In this document: one piece after another, positions 41,814 through 52,136 of the stretch
Layout: the number at the start of each line of letters is the position of its first letter
Position numbering within the stretch: position 1 is the first letter of the stretch
Position numbers and translations under genes: made by a program
The notes under the pieces: model-generated
Seen by the model: the letters and a program-made list of their open reading frames with translations, nothing else
The model's database searches: none
What the model was told of the DNA's origin: nothing
From: Phialophora verrucosa
Taxonomy: Eukaryota; Ascomycota; Eurotiomycetes; Chaetothyriales; Herpotrichiellaceae
DNA: 64,000 nt
NCBI GenBank assembly: GCA_002099365.1
Contig: MSED01000013.1
Location: forward strand, 868,001 to 932,000
Reading direction: 5' to 3'

Positions 41814-42896
41814 ATGCCGAACAAGAAATCCAAGGCCAACGCCTCGAAGGGCAAGCCTTCTGTCGAACCTCCCACGACCGCTGCCGCTTCCCGTGTCCCT
41901 CGAAGCCCTCCTCCGTCAAATCTGTCCGATGACTTCCGGAAAAAGAACCTCGAGGCAAAAAACCTAATAATGGCAACGCTCGTACCTGGTAGCGAAGCGT
42001 GGAAGATCGCCGAACCCATCGAACTTGCCTCCACCATCATGAAAACACTGGAGGCCAAATACGCGCCCAAGGACGCGACTGGCAAGCCTCTACGGGGGAA
42101 GGATCTGGTGGCATGGAACGCCACGAACACAGGCAAGAATGAGCTAGTAGGCCTCCTTGGGCTGGACATATATGACGGCGCAACCTCGACAGAGTTTATT
42201 GAGGACTTCGTTGCGGGTAAACCAATGGACAAGTACATGTATTTATACAGGGAGAAGCTTGCAGCGGCACACGCCAACAGGCTGAAAAAGCAAGCAGGCG
42301 TCATGGCGGCAGACCCCAGCAAGGCACAAGCCGTTTCGAGTGTCGCAGACCTATCGAAAACGAAGACAGGCAAAGATGAAGTGAGGCCTCGCCCTCAGCA
42401 ACCGACATCTCAAGCCATTGCTTCACCCCCCCCTCAAGCCCCCAATAATTCCCGGTCCCAACCGCAAGCTCAGCCTCCGCTACAGGCTCCAGACGAAGCG
42501 GACCTCCCTATCCCAGAGACATTCGATCTCCCGACCAAGCTTTCAACGTCCCCTCCCGCGTCTTCCCCGGCCTCCTCACGCTGGAAAGCTCATCCCGTCA
42601 AACACGAGTCCTACCTCTCCGAACACCAGGCCACCGTCTTTGCCCATCACGATGTCGACCGCAAAAAACAAATCCAAGTCGCGGCCACAAAGGTCCTCAT
42701 GCAGAAACTCCCAACTCGCGATTTGAGGCTCCTCTGGGCTGTCCTGTATGGTGGAGAAAATGCACCCTGGCCGGGGAGTTGTTCGAGTGTGATCCCTGGA
42801 GTGACGAGTTTGCAATGGGGAGGCAAGAATTACGAGATTGATCACAAGACCTGTGTCTGGAGCTGGAATAATAACAAGGCCGACGAGAAAGGGTGA
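41814..42896 (+). CDS. Hypothetical protein, 360 residues
   Basis: Intronless open frame from ATG 41814. The N-terminal 40 residues are Lys/Pro/Ser-rich. A folded-looking helical part spans about 45-170 (LEAKNLIMATLVPG, YLYREKLAAAHANRLKK). A Pro/Gln-rich linker occupies about 195-265. A C-terminal segment of about 90 residues (YLSEHQATVFAHHDVDRKKQ, LPTRDLRLLWAVLYGG, DHKTCVWSWNN) appears ordered. I do not recognise the family. The contrast of two ordered blocks with a disordered linker supports a real protein. It converges on the thaumatin-like gene with only about 110 bases between stops. Confidence 0.65.
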   Translation: MPNKKSKANASKGKPSVEPPTTAAASRVPRSPPPSNLSDDFRKKNLEAKNLIMATLVPGSEAWKIAEPIELASTIMKTLEAKYAPKDATGKPLRGKDLVAWNATNTGKNELVGLLGLDIYDGATSTEFIEDFVAGKPMDKYMYLYREKLAAAHANRLKKQAGVMAADPSKAQAVSSVADLSKTKTGKDEVRPRPQQPTSQAIASPPPQAPNNSRSQPQAQPPLQAPDEADLPIPETFDLPTKLSTSPPASSPASSRWKAHPVKHESYLSEHQATVFAHHDVDRKKQIQVAATKVLMQKLPTRDLRLLWAVLYGGENAPWPGSCSSVIPGVTSLQWGGKNYEIDHKTCVWSWNNNKADEKG

Positions 42897-43010
42897 AACG
42901 ATGAGGAGTGAAAGGAACAGTTTCGTCATGAATACGAATATTCAACGAGCGGCCAAATGCCGTACGGCTCTGCATTCACATGTTCGTTCCAACCTCTTTC
43001 GACGACTGGG

Positions 43011-44260
43011 TCACAGAGGCCCGAACTGCCCAAGCACAGCCAACACCAAGAACAACACCAACACCACTGAATCCAAACTCGGCTCACCGAACCTCCAGGC
43101 AGCACTCTTCTCCATGATATATGTCACATTCTGGGCCAGTGAGACAATATCTCTTGTGGCATGCCCCGTCTGCGCCAACTGCCTCAACTGATCCCCAAAT
43201 GTCTGCAAGATCTTCGTACTCCTGCCCGCTGGGCAGAACACGACTTCAAACCCTCCACCCTGGGGAATGATAAATGTCGATGTCTGATCATCGTACGCAT
43301 AACTGTACGCATCTGGACAGACCTTCTTCGCCTGCTGAGAGTACAAGCTGGGCGAGCAGGAAGCGGGTGTACCGTGATTACCGGTGCAGCAGTACTTAGC
43401 TTTATTCCACTTTGCGCAGGCGCTGAGACAGGGATTGAAGATTGGCCGCTGGATGTTGTCGTCCGGGTAGGGGTAGACGCCGTCGCCTGGTTTGGTGGGC
43501 GGTGCGAGTTGAAGGGGCCAGGGGCACCAGTCTTGCACGAAGGAGGATGTGATAGATTGATCGAGCGGTAAGGGGAAAGTTGAGTTGGTGCCGAAATCGG
43601 CGTCGCTGGTGTCCCCCATCGGGGCGAGCAGAGAGGATGTGCCAATGCACACTGGATTGGTTAAGTTTGGCGGAATGTCGGTCAGATTGGGGTTGCCGCT
43701 CTGCCCAAGCAAGGATATGATGCCAACGGGGATGTTGTAGCCATCCACCAGCGAGATGTCGTAGAAGGCCTGATTCGTCGCTGATGACAAGGTAAATTCG
43801 GCAAGGGTCGCTGGTGGTTGTCCCTGCAGTCACAGAACTTGATCAGCCATATGTGATCCAAACAAACTCACTCAGTTCCAATTTCTCCCCCTGGTCACAA
43901 CCAAAGACCAACTTTGGGGCAAGAGTCACTCACCGCACCCTGGCACTGCAAAAACATCCCACAATCGCCAGTCTGGCAGGGAGCACCGCCTTGCCCGCTC
44001 GCAGGCGAAGATCCCGAACCAGGGAAACTGCAGTTTGTGCGTGCCCACACCCGTCCCTTCCAGTCTAGCCCTACAGTCTGCGGCTTTGTTTCGCCAGGTT
44101 TGAGAAGGAAGCCGGAGCTGGCGGGTGGAGTGCCTTCCTGTGTGAGAATGGCTGGCCAGACGGGTTCCTTGCAGTTGTTGGTCACCCGCAGGGGAAGCAT
44201 GGTCACTGCATGCGCTGTAGGGAGGTGAAGAATTGTTGAGAAAAGTAAAAGGGTGGCCAT
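43011..44260 (-). CDS. Thaumatin-like (PR-5 type) protein, GPI- or membrane-anchored (two exons)
   Basis: 379-residue secreted protein from exons (minus) 44260-43934 and 43823-43011, separated by a 110-nt GTGAGT...CAG intron. ATG 44260 is preferred over the upstream ATG 44353 because it starts a signal peptide (MATLLLFSTILHLP...AHA). Family features are the N-terminal LRVTNNCKEPVWPAI, GRVWARTNCSF, CQTGDCG, CQGA, the ATLAEFTLSS segment, YDISLVDGYNIPV and many paired cysteines (CLSACAKWNKAKYCCTGN; ASCSP; KKVCPDAYSYAYDD). The last 20 residues are hydrophobic (VVLVLFLVLAVLG), which fits a GPI signal. Thaumatin-like proteins bind or act on beta-glucans; fungal ones are usually cell-wall associated. 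Its biochemical activity here is not readable. Confidence 0.9.
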
Positions 44261-45847
44261 GCGAGCGCGAGAAGAGGCATGCCGCCTTCTGGAACTCCTC
44301 CTTTCCCCTCTGCAACCCGCTGAGCGTTGTGGTGAGAAGATATTGCGCGCCATTACGTGCTTGCTGGGTCTGGTTTCAGGATCCGCTGTCTGATTGTGTA
44401 CCTCGATGACCTGGTTTCATCGAACCATACAAGCTGGACGGCGAGGGATGTTGTTTGTGCGACCTCCAGGCTGTTTAGTTGGTAGGGCGTGAGGTGGGCG
44501 GTTGACGGCAAACGTCTCCGATCCAGAATCCGGATCACAGAGGCTCTGCAAGGTCGTGCTATCTCCCCACAGGTGGCTTGTTGTACAAGGTGTCGAAGTT
44601 GTCAGTTGGCTTGGGAGTCTAATAATGTACGCTGCGATATCGGTATACAGTAAGTATAGAGGGCTGTTACTGAAGGTGGCTGATGTCGTGAGTATTTGTC
44701 GGTGAAGATAAGTGAGATGTCGATACAGATATGGGCAGCCACGATCAGGAAAGGTGGTCTGGAAGGTACCGCCTGACTGCTTCTCAGGGGAGGTCGAGGT
44801 GTCTATCCGAAGGCAAAGCCACGTTCAACCCGGCTCGAATGGGGTGTGATAAGGCGCAAGTGTCAAATCAGGTGTTGAAGCATTTCAACCCTGGGTTGAG
44901 ATATGCACAAGCCACGGGTCCAAGCAGTGGATCGGTCCTGTGTAGCGAGATAGAGACGCCAGCGCCATGCTTGGTCTTGACTCCTCGCTTTTGAAGCCAG
45001 AGATCGTCAATACCTGAAGCCTGGCACGCACCTTGCAAGGTCCATGAGGGACCAGTCACCTACCAGTCACCGACCAGTGAGTGGACTGCTCAATGATGTC
45101 ATTTGACGCCTACATCTGGTTCGTGCGTGCGTGGCGGTGCAGCGCCTCGCTAATGCAGTGGCTGATCGTTGTCTACACAATTATCACTACGATAACATGT
45201 CATGCAGGCCATGCTCCGGTGGTAAATTGCTATGGTTACTTGGCACGCGTTAAAGATGGGCCATGGAGACAGTGAAGACAAGACGTCCACCAACTACGAG
45301 TACGAGTAGATGTACTCGGTACGAATAGTTCGTATTGAGCAACGTACTACGTCACTGCAGAGGCTCCTCCCACGAGGAGAAGCATAGACACCCTGGTAAG
45401 TAGAATGTGTACATTAAACTCAGGTCGAGAGGGAACTGCTCGTAGCCTCCATCGCAAGCAGCACTAGTGAGCCTCAAGCAGCAAGCTATACATCTTCAAG
45501 GTCGAGTTTCGTCTCTGAATCAGCAGATCCCGGGGAGTACTGTTCAAGATGTTCGCTCGAATATGGACGCATACCGTGACATGCGACTTCGGCCGTCCAG
45601 GCCCAGATTCAGCACGGTTATATCGTCTGATGGATGGCTTGTTCCGATCTTGGTAGCGTCACCAGGTAGGACGGCGCGTCAGTGGTACTGATGAGCAGCC
45701 TGTGAACGCAGAGTGTTCGACGGCCGTAGAGCGATTGGTGGTGGAGGTCTAATTTGAGATCCTAGTTTTCGTTCTCTCGCTCTCGCTCTTGCTCGGACTG
45801 GTACTGCAAACCTCAGCCGCGGACTTTTCACAGGAGGAGACCTAGGT
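44261..45847. other. Gene-poor region
   Basis: About 1.6 kb in which I see no supported gene. Two overlapping TACGAGTA octamers lie at 45295-45308. Around 45048-45082 there are three short tandem-like copies of CCAGTCAC/CCGACCAGT. Confidence 0.5.
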
Positions 45848-46009
45848 TCACTGACCGGGGCGCCCTCCCGCAGATCGATGTGGCTCATGCAGAGGCAGAT
45901 GCTGTGGTTCATGCCACCGTCTATAAGCCTTCAACAAAGCAAGCATTCCAGGTGGCAGCGCGACGACAACGGCAATGATGCCGATGATTGTTTCGCCGGA
46001 GAGAGGCAT
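45848..46009 (-). CDS. Small single-TM protein, 53 residues, paralogue of the protein at 47193-47651
   Basis: A short frame from ATG 46009 to TGA 45848. Residues 1-30 read MPLSGETIIGIIAVVVALPP then GMLALLKAYRR. This is one TM segment followed by basic residues, predicting a cytosolic C-terminus. It matches the larger protein about 1.6 kb away at roughly two thirds of its first 30 positions. After HRSAGGRP the frame stops, while the next frame stays open to 45679 with EPRSPPVKSPRLRF and RARARARER. A single-base change would therefore lengthen it to a size closer to its relative. It may be a truncated gene or a naturally short one. Function unknown. Confidence 0.55.
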   Translation of the reverse strand: MPLSGETIIGIIAVVVALPPGMLALLKAYRRWHEPQHLPLHEPHRSAGGRPGQ

Positions 46010-47192
46010 CTCGTACAAGATGAAGGAACATAAGTCTCCAAGGACTTGATGGTAGGCACATAAGAACTAGGCTTGACTAACATGTACCGGGAGGATACAT
46101 TCTTATGGTCTGTCCTCTCTTTCCTCGAGACGGCTTAATCTGGCAGGCCCATGTTAACACAGGACTCAACCCGACTGGGTCTTTGCCAAAAGAGTCACCA
46201 AGGTTATGCTCATGGCGAACATCAACTAGGAACATTGACTGCGGCGTTGCTTTAGCAAGCAGGTGCCGATTTATTCTGTGAGAACGAGATTGGCTCATGC
46301 CAGAAATTGATCTTGAAGACGGAACGGGCCACCCAAGTTGTTCATTCCTGCGGAACAGCATGGTGGAAGAGCCTAGGGCGGCTCCGTTGAGGGTCAAAGA
46401 GCTTAGAATGGAATACGTACACGCGGTTGGTAGACACCACAAGAATACCTAGGTAGGTAATGACTCTATCTATATTTCCTACAAACCAGCTAAAGGAGAA
46501 GAGCGGACAGATTTACGAAAGGTCTCTCAAACCCTCTAAGCTGGGCAGCCGCATTAACCAGGGGCGTGTCGTGTTTTGACAATGCGACACGCGCCCGGCC
46601 GGCGCCAGCTGCCGCGACGGCCGACATTTTGCGACCCTGACCACTCGGAAGTCCCCAGCAGGGGGAAAGCGACGAAGCGACGCCAACGCGCGGGGAAGCC
46701 AGGGCTTCCACACCTGCTGCAACCTTTTGGACAGAACCAACCACATCCTACAATATCTGACGCCTTGGGTGTGTGTATCAAAACCCACAGTATCGTCGCG
46801 TCGCACCTTCTATGTTGTGTGAGGCTATGCTGACTGGCAGTCAGCGCGCTCAACCACCGGGTCGATGCAGTTTCCTCATTAACATACATAATTGTCCTTG
46901 TAGAAACTTATCGAGCGTTACGACGGCGGGGAATAGCGGCTTTCCGGTACTCTGCTGGGATTGTCTGGATCCTAAATCAGGTTCTATAGCTGGTTCGCAT
47001 CCCATGTAGTCATCTATCTCTCCTAGCACGAAAGATCCGAAGTCCTACAATTACATGCGGATATTCTCTTGGGGTCACACTGTTTATCGCCATGATGTCT
47101 AGTTCTGCCATAGTCTGACAACACACGGATTCTTCGATGTACGCTTTGCGCCGACCTCCTCTCCCAAGCATATTCCAAGCAGCTTGAAGGCG
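46010..47192. other. Gene-poor region between the two small-TM genes
   Basis: About 1.2 kb. Competing open frames at 46490-46889 on both strands lack motifs and I regard them as chance in GC-rich DNA. Confidence 0.5.
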
Positions 47193-47651
47193 TTATATCT
47201 CAGGGCAAGCACCGCGCACTCTGGTCAACCCCTGTTTGGGCCGGCACGATCCAGATAGTGTCCTCTGTTCCGGCCTGTGGTGGATGTTGTCTGGGACCGA
47301 CATTACCAGGTCAAATGGCGTGGCAGAGGCGGAGGCAGAGCGTCGGGTCCTGGCAATGACATTGGATGCCGAAGAAGGACCGGGGCCGGATGAGCTACCA
47401 AAAGGCTCAGGTCGTTCGCTCGGGCCACTGCTACATACCGGAGGTGTCAGCGAGCGGCGTTGTCGTGTAACAGTGAGCCTTCCTTCCTTACCTCGAGCGA
47501 CATATGCTGTGGCAGGCCTGCGATACTCATACATAGGCAGGCCATGTCGTCTTGCCCGACGTCGATATACTTTCACAAGGCCCAGCACGAAGGGCGGGAT
47601 GGCAATAACAACTGCGATGATACCGACAATAGTCTCCGCAGAGAGATGCAT
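47193..47651 (-). CDS. Small single-TM protein, 152 residues, Ser/Arg/Pro-rich tail
   Basis: ATG 47651 begins MHLSAETIVGIIAVVIAIPP, a TM segment with almost no extracellular part, then VLGLVKVYRRRARR, a positive cluster marking the cytosolic side. The remaining 110 residues are Ser, Pro, Arg and Gly-rich (SSGPSERPEPFGSSSG; RTRRSASASA) and probably disordered. The first 30 residues align with the small protein at 45848-46009 on the same strand, so the two are paralogues. Short TM proteins of this layout occur in many filamentous fungi without known function. Confidence 0.6.
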   Translation of the reverse strand: MHLSAETIVGIIAVVIAIPPFVLGLVKVYRRRARRHGLPMYEYRRPATAYVARGKEGRLTVTRQRRSLTPPVCSSGPSERPEPFGSSSGPGPSSASNVIARTRRSASASATPFDLVMSVPDNIHHRPEQRTLSGSCRPKQGLTRVRGACPEI

Positions 47652-48837
47652 AGCAGATGGACCATGGAAAGATAAAATTGCCGCAGACGTGGCAGACAGG
47701 ACTTGTGGCGAAATGGCGGAAGGCGGAGGACGACCTCCGATCCCTATTTATGATCCACGACCTCTCTTGCGCCGGGACGTCTTCCACAAGGGACATATCG
47801 CTCGCCATGGCGTTGAATATCGAGGGCCGACAACCCGGGTTGCACAATGTCGAAAGTTCGAAGCGGATCACGCTTAAGGCTGGGGGGTGGCGTCTGGCGT
47901 TGATATGTGCCGCGGCGCTGAGATACAGTTGGCGATGTCGTGTTCGGATGGCGATTGGAACGTCTCAGAGGTCCGCTCTCTCCGTCCAAGTCTCTGAAAA
48001 CGCCTGCGACAAATCGCACCAGAAATGATGGTCACTCAGGATCATGCTCCCCGAATAGGGCTAGAGCTATGGCTGTGGGAGAGCATGAGAATGGGTCCGT
48101 CCATGGGGACGTCCACGACGGCATCCAGGCGAGTCAGGATGGCGTTCGGGAGGGACAGCGTCAGGGACCGGGTCTTAGCCACGTCCTTTTTATTGGTGGT
48201 GGATGAAAGTTCTCTCCACTCTCCACAGTCAGAAGATGAGGTTGAGATGCTGGAACATTGGAGTGCGTCGGAGAGTTGCCCAGGTAGGGATGGCCTCCAC
48301 TTTCCTGTCTGCATCATGCAGGATTTACCACCCTTGAACCTCCCGCTCGCCTGCCCAGAGCACTTTCGTCCTTAACCAGTAGTAACGCTCCCCGTGAAAA
48401 GGCGGGTTGTACATAGGTTCGCGTCCCCTTTGGTGCCCTACTCGTAAGGCTTATGCCTATGCAGGAGCCACCCTCGGTGCCTACGCACAGACCGCGATTC
48501 TCCGTAATTGCGACCAGTACGAGGTACTCAGTATGCGTATCAACGTAGCGGACTTCTGATAACAACCAACCATTGCTTCCTGCCGATTCCAGCGAGCAAC
48601 ACTGGACAGCCGCACGGCTGGCATGCAACGACGCAGATGTTCCTTTATTGATGACTGAAGCCTGCGCAACAACCCGCTTCCTCGTAATTGACCATGAAGC
48701 TTGACTTCCATGGGCGACTCTGTTTCAGAAGCTACTTTGTCTGCTCGAGGCGGCCACATTCCTGCCCGCCGACTTGATGACTTCCGTGTTGACAGCCTTG
48801 AGCATGTTGTGCTTGCACCTCTTGAGTCGAACTCGCA
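47652..48837. other. Intergenic upstream of the Clr5-zinc finger-ankyrin gene
   Basis: About 1.2 kb between divergent genes. Open frames are unrecognised. One TACTCGTA (reverse complement of TACGAGTA) is at 48439-48446. Confidence 0.5.
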
Positions 48838-51171
48838 ATGTCCTCAGCCGGACTCACAATCTCACGGACGCAATGGCTTGAACACCAGCACACTATCCAC
48901 GATCTCTATGTGAACCAAGGTCTCGAGTTGAAAGCCATTCGTCAACAGCTCGTCGACACCCACTCCTTTTTGCAAGGTACGCCCGATATCAAACCGGTTT
49001 ACGAGCATTCATTGACGCAACTTGGAAGCATACCGCAATATAAGCGAAAACTCAAGGAGTGGAAATATGTCAAGAACCTCAAAGCCTCTGTCTGTCGAGC
49101 AATTGGCAGCGGATTGGAGCGACGTGGCCTTACCCACGATACCGCAACGACGGTTGTGGGAGGTGTCGTTCTGAGCCCCGACCGGCTTCAACGTGCTTTG
49201 AGAAGACATGACATTCCTACCCTGGGGCGCAAGTGGAGTCTAGGCAAGGCCGAGTGTTTCTCTGCAAATTGATCTTACTGACGTGATCCCAGAACGACGT
49301 TCCCCAACGCCAGATGATGTCCAAATCCAGAAGAAATCAGATTCTTCCACGCTATCAAGCGCTCTCGACAGCAACTCACCTGCCACGAACTGCCAGCCGC
49401 TGGGCCTATCGACAGCGCATGGTGCCGAGCGGCTCAGTCCAGATTCGGCTACAATTCATATGCAGACGGAACCGTCAACTCGTCGAGAGCCAAGTACCAC
49501 CTCCGAAGTCGTGGCCCGGGGACAAAACGGAGAAGCAGCCCGGGGGAGCCGAGGATCCAGTGCTACATTGTCAACGGCAGGTTCGTCGGCCCCCAGCCGG
49601 GGCCCAGAACCTGGACAGCCACCGCTGAGCTGTACCCATTGTCGTTATCTAGCGAAGACGCGGTCAGAGTTGAAGTAAGTAGTCGCCTCCTAACACGCCT
49701 GCGGGCCGCTAACACAACGGCTAGCCAGCATCGTCTTGGACATGAGATCCGGCATACATGCGTTGTTTTCTCCTGTCCTCGGGGCGAGCGAGGCTTTGTC
49801 ACAATCAATGAGCTTGAAAGACATCTCAAGGAAGCACACCAGCCTGCCTCGCAACTATTTCGATCCTATAAATGCTTTGCCGGAGATTGCGTCGGGTCGA
49901 TTGACGACTGGCACCATCGGTGCAGCTTTATAAATCATATCAGGGAGACGCATGGAGCCCATCGTATCGCTGACCTGCTTCGAGAGTAGGTTTGTTAGAG
50001 CCGTACTTGACCGATCCTATTAACTCTTCAAAGGTCTGCCGAATGGTCTGTACACACCGCACAGCAGAGACTCGACACAACGTTCGATAATCTGGACGTA
50101 ACCCTCGTCACCTCTCGAAGCACCTTTCAAGAAATCCAGTCCATGCTAGAACAGGGTGCGGACGTCAACGCGATTGGCGAACGTGGTTCTCTGTTTGAAC
50201 GAGCTTTTCTGATGCGCAATTGTGACTTGGTGCGCTATTTGCTCGAGTGCGGAGCACGCCCGGAAGTGCCTTCGGATTGTGTAGGCCGAACAAGTATTCG
50301 GATCGCGGTTGACTGCGGACTCATTGAGCTCGCGAAATTGCTGATAGAGCACTGTGCACGTGCCAACGTCCTCCTTCCCGGCGAAGATGTCGATGCCTTT
50401 ACATTAGCGTGTCGCACGGGCGATCTACCACTGGCCCAGTTGCTCATAGGGTACGGGGTGAATGTCAGCGCTCCTCTCTCGACTGGACGAACACCTCTTG
50501 AAGATGCCTGCTGGAGAGGAACTGTTGAGATTGTCAAAGTCTTAGTAGAGGCTGGGGCTGACGTCAATCGCCTCCTTACTTGGATGGGACAAACACCTCT
50601 TCAATATGCCTGCTGGAAAGGGAATGTTGAGCTTGTGAAAGTTTTGGTGGAGGCTGGGGTGGATGTCAATGCCTGCCCTCTAGGGACTGAAAATCCGCCT
50701 CTTCAAGATGCCTGCTGGAAAGGGAATGTTGATATTGTGAAAGTCTTGGTGGAGGCTGGGGCGGATGTCGCTGCACCTCGGAGGCCTGGGTTTCAGTATA
50801 CTGCCCTAGAAGCTGCAGCCAGGTGGCACTACGTTGATGTCGCACGGATACTGCTTGATGCAGGAGCGGACGTTACAGCTCCAAGCTCTGTTCTCGGCAC
50901 ATCTGCTCTCAACGTCGCGGCCAGAGAAGGCCACATGGACATGTTGGAGCTCCTGCTCGACAAATGCTATCATTCGAAGCAGTTCGGATCCTTCCAGAAC
51001 CTCTGTGGCGAGACATCCAAACAGGCAAAGGAATACGGTCATTCACAGATGGCCCAGGTTCTAAGCAACCTCGCACAAGGAATCTTCGACAGTGAGGTGC
51101 TTGTTAGTGCTGGCATGGGCCGGTCCTTTTGGCACCTTTTTTTCCCTCCTACATTGGGATCGCAGGGCTGA
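48838..51171 (+). CDS. Clr5-C2H2 zinc finger-ankyrin repeat protein (four exons)
   Basis: 728-residue protein from exons 48838-49243, 49293-49674, 49725-49985 and 50034-51171. Introns are 49, 50 and 48 nt; the first has a GC donor (GCAAGG), TACTGAC branch and CCCAG acceptor. Domains in order: a Clr5-type domain (about 8-85; LEHQHTIHDLYVNQGLELKA ... YKRKLKEWKYVKN); a Ser/Pro-rich linker; Cys/His fingers (about 250-345; CTHCRYLAKTRSEL, CPRG...LERHLKEAH, CFAGDC...FINHIRETHG), the first crossing intron 2; and eight to nine ankyrin repeats (about 380-710). Three central repeats are nearly identical, each with ACW(K/R)G and VKVLVEAG. Clr5 and zinc fingers suggest nucleic acid association and ankyrins a binding partner; similar fungal modules occur in non-self-response genes. 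No nucleotide-binding NLR core is present. Confidence 0.88.
49244..49292 (+). other. Non-canonical GC-AG intron
   Basis: Joining after CTAG at 49243 and before AACGACG at 49293 restores the frame to the next long coding block and gives a 49-nt intron, the same size as the other introns of this gene. The donor context AG|GCAAGG fits the GC-AG consensus. The nearest GT alternative would leave only 39 nt. Confidence 0.75.
50491..50796 (+). repeat. Three near-identical 102-bp ankyrin repeat units
   Basis: Units begin at 50491, 50593 and 50695, exactly 34 codons apart. Each carries GATGCCTGCTGGA or TATGCCTGCTGGA, then AAAGT(C/T)TT(A/G)GT and GAGGCTGGGG. Identity at DNA level is far higher than to the flanking repeats. 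Confidence 0.9.
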
Positions 51172-52136
51172 CCACCCCCTCCACCGAACACACCCGAACT
51201 TCACCCGCATTGGGGAGTCACATTGACCCAAGGAATTGCTCAACTCCAGATCTGGCTCTACTCTTCGGACATCAATATCCTTAACAAGGCACAATGCGCG
51301 CAGCAGGCAGAGGCACAGCGTCAAGATCGACTGCCACTCCCCTCTTTGGCTTGCTTATCTTCGACTCCCTCTTCTGGTTCCATGGCGTACATAGTTATCC
51401 CGCCCATCGTCATGTCGTCTTTTGAGAAGTGCTATGGGCATCTAAATGAATCCAGCTCTAGCCCTAGAGTATCAGACTCATCCCAATGGCCCAGTTGCAG
51501 TACTGAATGGCCGTTCCGGTCATGCTGTGGACGTACGCCGGTGCAAGATTCGAGTCGAAACCAAGCACGCTATATATGCACAGATGCATGTATGTGAGTA
51601 GTAAAGGGGGCATGTAGTTCGATCAAGCCTGTCGTCCCTGCTGGCTAGCTGGCTTGCCTTTGCTTTGCCCTGCTCCACTTCCTAGGGAGCAAAACCAAGG
51701 TGGACGTAGAGATGTGATGTATGTCCATGTCATAACTTAGGAAACGGGGCGAATGAGACAGGACGTGGAGGTTGGACGACCGAATATATCTGTTCTTCGA
51801 GTGCAGGGAAGATTTGAAAGACACCAAGTGACGACTCATCATGACCGAGACCAATGTTGACGACTGAAGTGAAATTTGAAGATTCGACGAATATCAAGCA
51901 AAGGGGGGTATCTGTTCGTAACATGTTCAAAAGTGGCATCACGCATTTCCTGTCCTGGTTCGTTCGTTCTCACACCGGCCGCAACCCAATCCCGTTCGTT
52001 CCATACAAATCCAATACGAATTCATCAACGTCAACCGAAAATTGTGGTCCATTCCATGCACGCTCTCCACGCGCACACCACGCACGTCATTTGCCCTGTT
52101 TCTCTCCCGCGATCCATACGAGGATAAGGTGTACCG
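51172..52136. other. Convergent intergenic spacer
   Basis: About 1 kb between converging genes with no supported gene. Confidence 0.55.

Noticed and set aside
43161..43571. 136-codon plus-strand frame over the thaumatin-like gene
   Set aside because: Antisense shadow; the minus strand carries the paired cysteines of the family.
46490..46889. Open frames on both strands in the gene-poor island
   Set aside because: They mirror each other and have Cys/Trp/Arg-rich random composition.
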